Origin: Bradyrhizobium sp. CCGB01
GTDB lineage: Bacteria; Pseudomonadota; Alphaproteobacteria; Rhizobiales; Xanthobacteraceae
DNA: 64,000 nucleotides
NCBI RefSeq assembly: GCF_024199795.1
Contig: NZ_JANADK010000001.1
Span: forward strand, 6,448,001 to 6,512,000
Direction of reading: 5' to 3'
Of the stretch, positions 60,526-64,000 are shown in pieces. Position numbers and translations under genes: made by a program. Under the pieces are notes generated by a model. It worked only from the letters and a program-made list of their open reading frames with translations, was not told the origin of the DNA and made no database searches. Each line of letters begins with the position of its first letter. Position 1 is the stretch's first letter.

Positions 60526-60945
60526 TCAGGCGGTGGCAGCGCCGTAGACAAGGGCGGTGTCGAAATACTCGTAGAATTCGACTGCCTTGCCGTCCTTGAA
60601 GCGCCAGAAATCGACCTTCGGGGTCTCAGCGACCTTCCCGGTCCTCTTATTGGTCCAGGCAGTTGAGCCGCGCGCGAAAACAGCGTCGCCCTGCGCGACG
60701 TATTCATTGATGGTGTAGTGCAGCATGCTCCAGTCAGCCAGCAGACCCTCGAAATAGCCACGCAGCTGGACGCGGTCGTCATAACACTTGGCAAAGGGCA
60801 CCGCCGGAGCCCCCTGCGGAAGCGAGTCAAATTTGATCTGCGGGCCGATGACGCTGTCGAACCAATAGTCGACGCTGCCGCCCTTGCTGTCGTTCCACCG
60901 ACGATAGGCTTCCTTGAGCAACTGAACGTTGGCTTCGCTGGACAT
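60526..60945 (-). CDS. SnoaL-like/NTF2 family protein
   Basis: 139 residues with the NTF2-like cone fold: helix NVQLLKEAYRRWNDSKGG, strand DSVIGPQIKFDSLP, then DWSMLHYTINEYVAQGDAVFARGST and VDFWRFKDGKAVEFYEYFDT. This is the family of limonene epoxide hydrolase-like and SnoaL proteins. It is upstream of the monooxygenase and could act on its product, but that is inference. ATG 60943-60945 is set by GGAGGG eight bases upstream. Confidence 0.75.
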   Translation of the reverse strand: MSSEANVQLLKEAYRRWNDSKGGSVDYWFDSVIGPQIKFDSLPQGAPAVPFAKCYDDRVQLRGYFEGLLADWSMLHYTINEYVAQGDAVFARGSTAWTNKRTGKVAETPKVDFWRFKDGKAVEFYEYFDTALVYGAATA

Positions 60946-61064
60946 CGCATTCCCTCCATATGCATTTGACAATGAACGTGGGAAACGCGGCCACCCGCTT
61001 CAGAAGTGGCGGGCTTGTTCTGGCTCTACCTCCGAGCGTACCACGGAGGGAACCAACAAAAAAA

Positions 61065-61084
61065 GCCCCGGATCGCTCCGGGGC
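61065..61084 (-). terminator. ahcY terminator
   Basis: Stem gccccgga (61065-61072) / tccggggc (61077-61084); on the minus strand it is followed by seven T (61064-61058). It lies 25 bp after the ahcY stop. Confidence 0.88.
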
Positions 61085-61109
61085 CTTTGTGTCGCAACTG
61101 TAAGCGATC

Positions 61110-62531
61110 TCAGTACCGGTAATGGTCCGACTTGTACGGGCCTTCCTGCTTCACGCCGATATAGTCGGCCTGGTCCTTGCGCAGTTCGGTCAGCTTGACG
61201 CCGATCTTGGCGAGGTGCAGGCGCGCGACCTTCTCGTCGAGCGACTTCGGCAGCACGTAGACTTCCTTCTTGTACTTGCCGTCCTTGTTGTTGGCGAAAA
61301 GCTCGATCTGCGCCAGCGTCTGGTTGGTGAAGGAGGCCGACATCACGAAGGACGGATGGCCCATCGCGTTGCCGAGGTTCACGAGGCGGCCCTCCGACAG
61401 CATGATGATGCGGTGCTTGTCGGGGAATTCGATCTCGTCGACCTGCGGCTTGATGTTGGTCCACTTCAGGTTACGCAGACCCGCGATCTGGATCTCGTTG
61501 TCGAAGTGGCCGATGTTGCAGACGATGGCGCGATCCTTCATCGCGCGCATGTGCTCGATCGTGATGATGTCCTTGTTGCCGGTCGCGGTGACGAAGATGT
61601 CGGCGCGCGGGGCGGCGTCTTCCATGGTCACGACCTCGTAGCCTTCCATCGCGGCCTGGAGCGCGCAGATCGGATCGACTTCCGACACCATCACGCGGCA
61701 GCCGGCTTGGCGCAGCGAGGCGGCCGAGCCCTTGCCGACATCGCCGAAGCCCGCGACCATCGCGACCTTGCCCGACATCATCACGTCGGTGCCGCGGCGG
61801 ATGCCGTCGACCAGCGATTCTCGGCAGCCATAGAGGTTGTCGAACTTCGACTTGGTGACGCTGTCGTTGACGTTGATCGCCGGCCACAGCAGCGTGCCGG
61901 CCTTCTGCATGTCATAGAGACGATGCACGCCCGTGGTGGTCTCTTCGGAGACGCCCTTGATGCTCTTGGCGATCTCGGCGAAGTAGCCCTTCGGCTTCTC
62001 CTTGAGCTGCTTCTTCAGGAGCGCGAAGAAGACTTCCTCTTCCTCGGAGCCGGGCTTGTCGAGGAAAGCGGCGTCGCCGTTCTCGGCGCGCAGACCGAGA
62101 TGGACGTACATGGTGGCGTCGCCGCCGTCATCGAGGATCATGTTCGGGTGACCGCCACCGTGCCAGTCGAACAGCTTGGCGGTGTAGTCCCAGTATTCGG
62201 TCAGGCTCTCGCCCTTGACCGCGAACACCGGAATGCCGGCGGCGGCGATCGCCGCCGCAGCGTGATCCTGCGTCGAATAGATGTTGCAGGAGACCCAGCG
62301 AATGTCGGCGCCGAGAGCTGCCAGCGTCTCGATCAGCACGCCGGTCTGAATCGTCATGTGCAGCGAGCCTGCGATGCGCGCGCCCTTCAGCGGCTGCTTC
62401 GGGCCAAACTCTTCGCGGGTGGCCATCAGGCCGGGCATCTCGGTCTCGGCGAGCGAGAGCTCCTTGCGGCCGAAATCGGCGAGCGAAATGTCCTTGACGA
62501 TGTAGTCGGTGAAGCCGGGCTTCGCATTCAT
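61110..62531 (-). CDS. ahcY: Adenosylhomocysteinase (S-adenosylhomocysteine hydrolase)
   Basis: Cytoplasmic NAD-dependent enzyme that splits SAH to homocysteine and adenosine, 473 residues. Marks are [16 protein letters not shown] near 82-97, the NAD site [19 protein letters not shown] near 260-278, and the C-terminal LNLG-type region [18 protein letters not shown] with the closing YKSDHYRY (Lys and Tyr of the AHCY tail). It includes the insertion of about 40 residues usual in alphaproteobacterial and eukaryotic forms. It follows metK on the same strand, so the SAM cycle genes are adjacent. No SAH riboswitch was found in the 126-bp gap, which is taken up by a repeat. Confidence 0.96.
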   Translation of the reverse strand: MNAKPGFTDYIVKDISLADFGRKELSLAETEMPGLMATREEFGPKQPLKGARIAGSLHMTIQTGVLIETLAALGADIRWVSCNIYSTQDHAAAAIAAAGIPVFAVKGESLTEYWDYTAKLFDWHGGGHPNMILDDGGDATMYVHLGLRAENGDAAFLDKPGSEEEEVFFALLKKQLKEKPKGYFAEIAKSIKGVSEETTTGVHRLYDMQKAGTLLWPAINVNDSVTKSKFDNLYGCRESLVDGIRRGTDVMMSGKVAMVAGFGDVGKGSAASLRQAGCRVMVSEVDPICALQAAMEGYEVVTMEDAAPRADIFVTATGNKDIITIEHMRAMKDRAIVCNIGHFDNEIQIAGLRNLKWTNIKPQVDEIEFPDKHRIIMLSEGRLVNLGNAMGHPSFVMSASFTNQTLAQIELFANNKDGKYKKEVYVLPKSLDEKVARLHLAKIGVKLTELRKDQADYIGVKQEGPYKSDHYRY

Positions 62532-62556
62532 AGCGGAGGTCCTGTTGTTGAATTGG

Positions 62557-62648
62557 TCATTCCGGGCGCCTCGACGAGGCGAACCCGGAATCTCGACATG
62601 ATGGATCAGGGATCCCGGGGTCGCCGCTCTCGCGGCGCCCCGAAATGA
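62557..62648. repeat. Intergenic palindromic repeat between metK and ahcY
   Basis: tcattccgggcgcctcgacgaggcgaacccggaatctcga then ggatcccggggtcgccgctctcgcggcgccccgaaatga; the ends tcatt/aatga and the inner ccggg blocks are inverted, giving one or two hairpins. It takes up nearly all of the gap. Confidence 0.7.
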
Positions 62649-62657
62649 TTTTGGCAG

Positions 62658-63854
<1,197 letters not shown>

Positions 63855-63916
63855 CAGTAACCCCTTGTTCCGCCGCTAAGCTGGCGGGCGTTTGCGATGT
63901 TTACCTTCGGATGATG

Positions 63917-64000
63917 TCAATCACGCCGTCGCGAGATGACGTAGGATTCGTCGAGAAACCAGAGCCCGTTGTACTTTCGCAGCACATCCCTGGCGGCATC
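63917..64000 (-). CDS. Possible C-terminal end of an upstream gene (partial)
   Basis: Minus-strand frame open from the window edge for 27 codons to TGA 63917-63919, ending YVISRRRD. The stop is 62 bp before the metK start. The codons are normal for this genome, but 27 residues are too few to name a family or to be sure the frame is real. Confidence 0.35.
   Translation of the reverse strand, partial: DAARDVLRKYNGLWFLDESYVISRRRD

Overview
The window is GC-rich chromosomal DNA from an alphaproteobacterium. It most resembles Bradyrhizobium or a close Bradyrhizobiaceae relative. I base this on recollection of gene content and of the intergenic repeats (an inverted 'gtcattgcgag...gcttcgctgcg' unit, an 'agcatgatc...gatcatgct' unit, a 'gcgcgatgacg..catcctgatctcatcgcgc' unit and a 'tagcccggatg' unit); no database search was possible. 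There are no rRNA, tRNA or CRISPR loci, no transposase and no phage genes. The gene content reads as conserved chromosome with two small repeat-rich gaps.

Layout. 1-4.2 kb: the 5' part of a sodium:solute symporter with its small DUF3311 partner, then an MlaE-MlaF-MlaD lipid-transport operon in which MlaE carries an N-terminal STAS-like domain. 4.3-14 kb: an enolase-superfamily racemase, a frameshifted MFS gene, a large Ala/Pro/Glu-rich protein, small secreted proteins, a Na/phosphate cotransporter, an RbsD/FucU protein and a secreted caspase-like protein with an Asn/Gly-rich repeat tail. 14-28 kb: metabolic and redox genes (PLP dehydratase, glycosyltransferase plus metallophosphatase pair, thiD, a stand-alone RAM domain, cytochromes c, a CHRD protein, a winged-helix/TPR regulator, two DUF1127 proteins, a Cys/Met-type PLP enzyme, a lone molybdopterin subunit), and a very small transcription unit near 27.9-28.0 kb.

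28-51.5 kb is a cell-surface region. It runs murJ; a DegT aminotransferase plus Gfo/Idh dehydrogenase pair that could make a 3-amino sugar nucleotide for a diaminoglucose lipid A; manC; a UDP-glucuronate 4-epimerase-like enzyme; a UPF0104 membrane protein overlapping a WecA-type initiating transferase; a frameshifted sugar epimerase; a GT4; a CapD/FlaA1-type dehydratase; an O-antigen ligase; hldE; hldD; waaF; then after a repeat-rich gap an LpcC-like core glycosyltransferase, galE and an MsbA-like exporter. Together these supply nucleotide sugars, start and ligate O-antigen, and build the heptose/mannose inner core. An lpxO-like lipid A hydroxylase at 54.3-55.2 kb belongs to the same theme.

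51.5-61 kb holds an FAH-family hydrolase, a His-tailed CpxP-like protein next to a TSUP exporter, and a probable small catabolic module: LysR regulator, SDR, tautomerase, MFS, Baeyer-Villiger-type monooxygenase and a SnoaL-like protein. 61-64 kb is the S-adenosylmethionine cycle (ahcY, metK) and possibly the last codons of an upstream gene.

Most noteworthy: a promoter-to-terminator unit of about 135 nt that could encode a leaderless 25-residue peptide or an sRNA; two tandem GTGA-N6-TCAC palindromes ahead of the caspase-like gene; a textbook FixK/FNR-type box ahead of a secreted orphan; and two genes each broken by one frameshift. I did not find a wholly new multi-gene system that I could defend from sequence alone.
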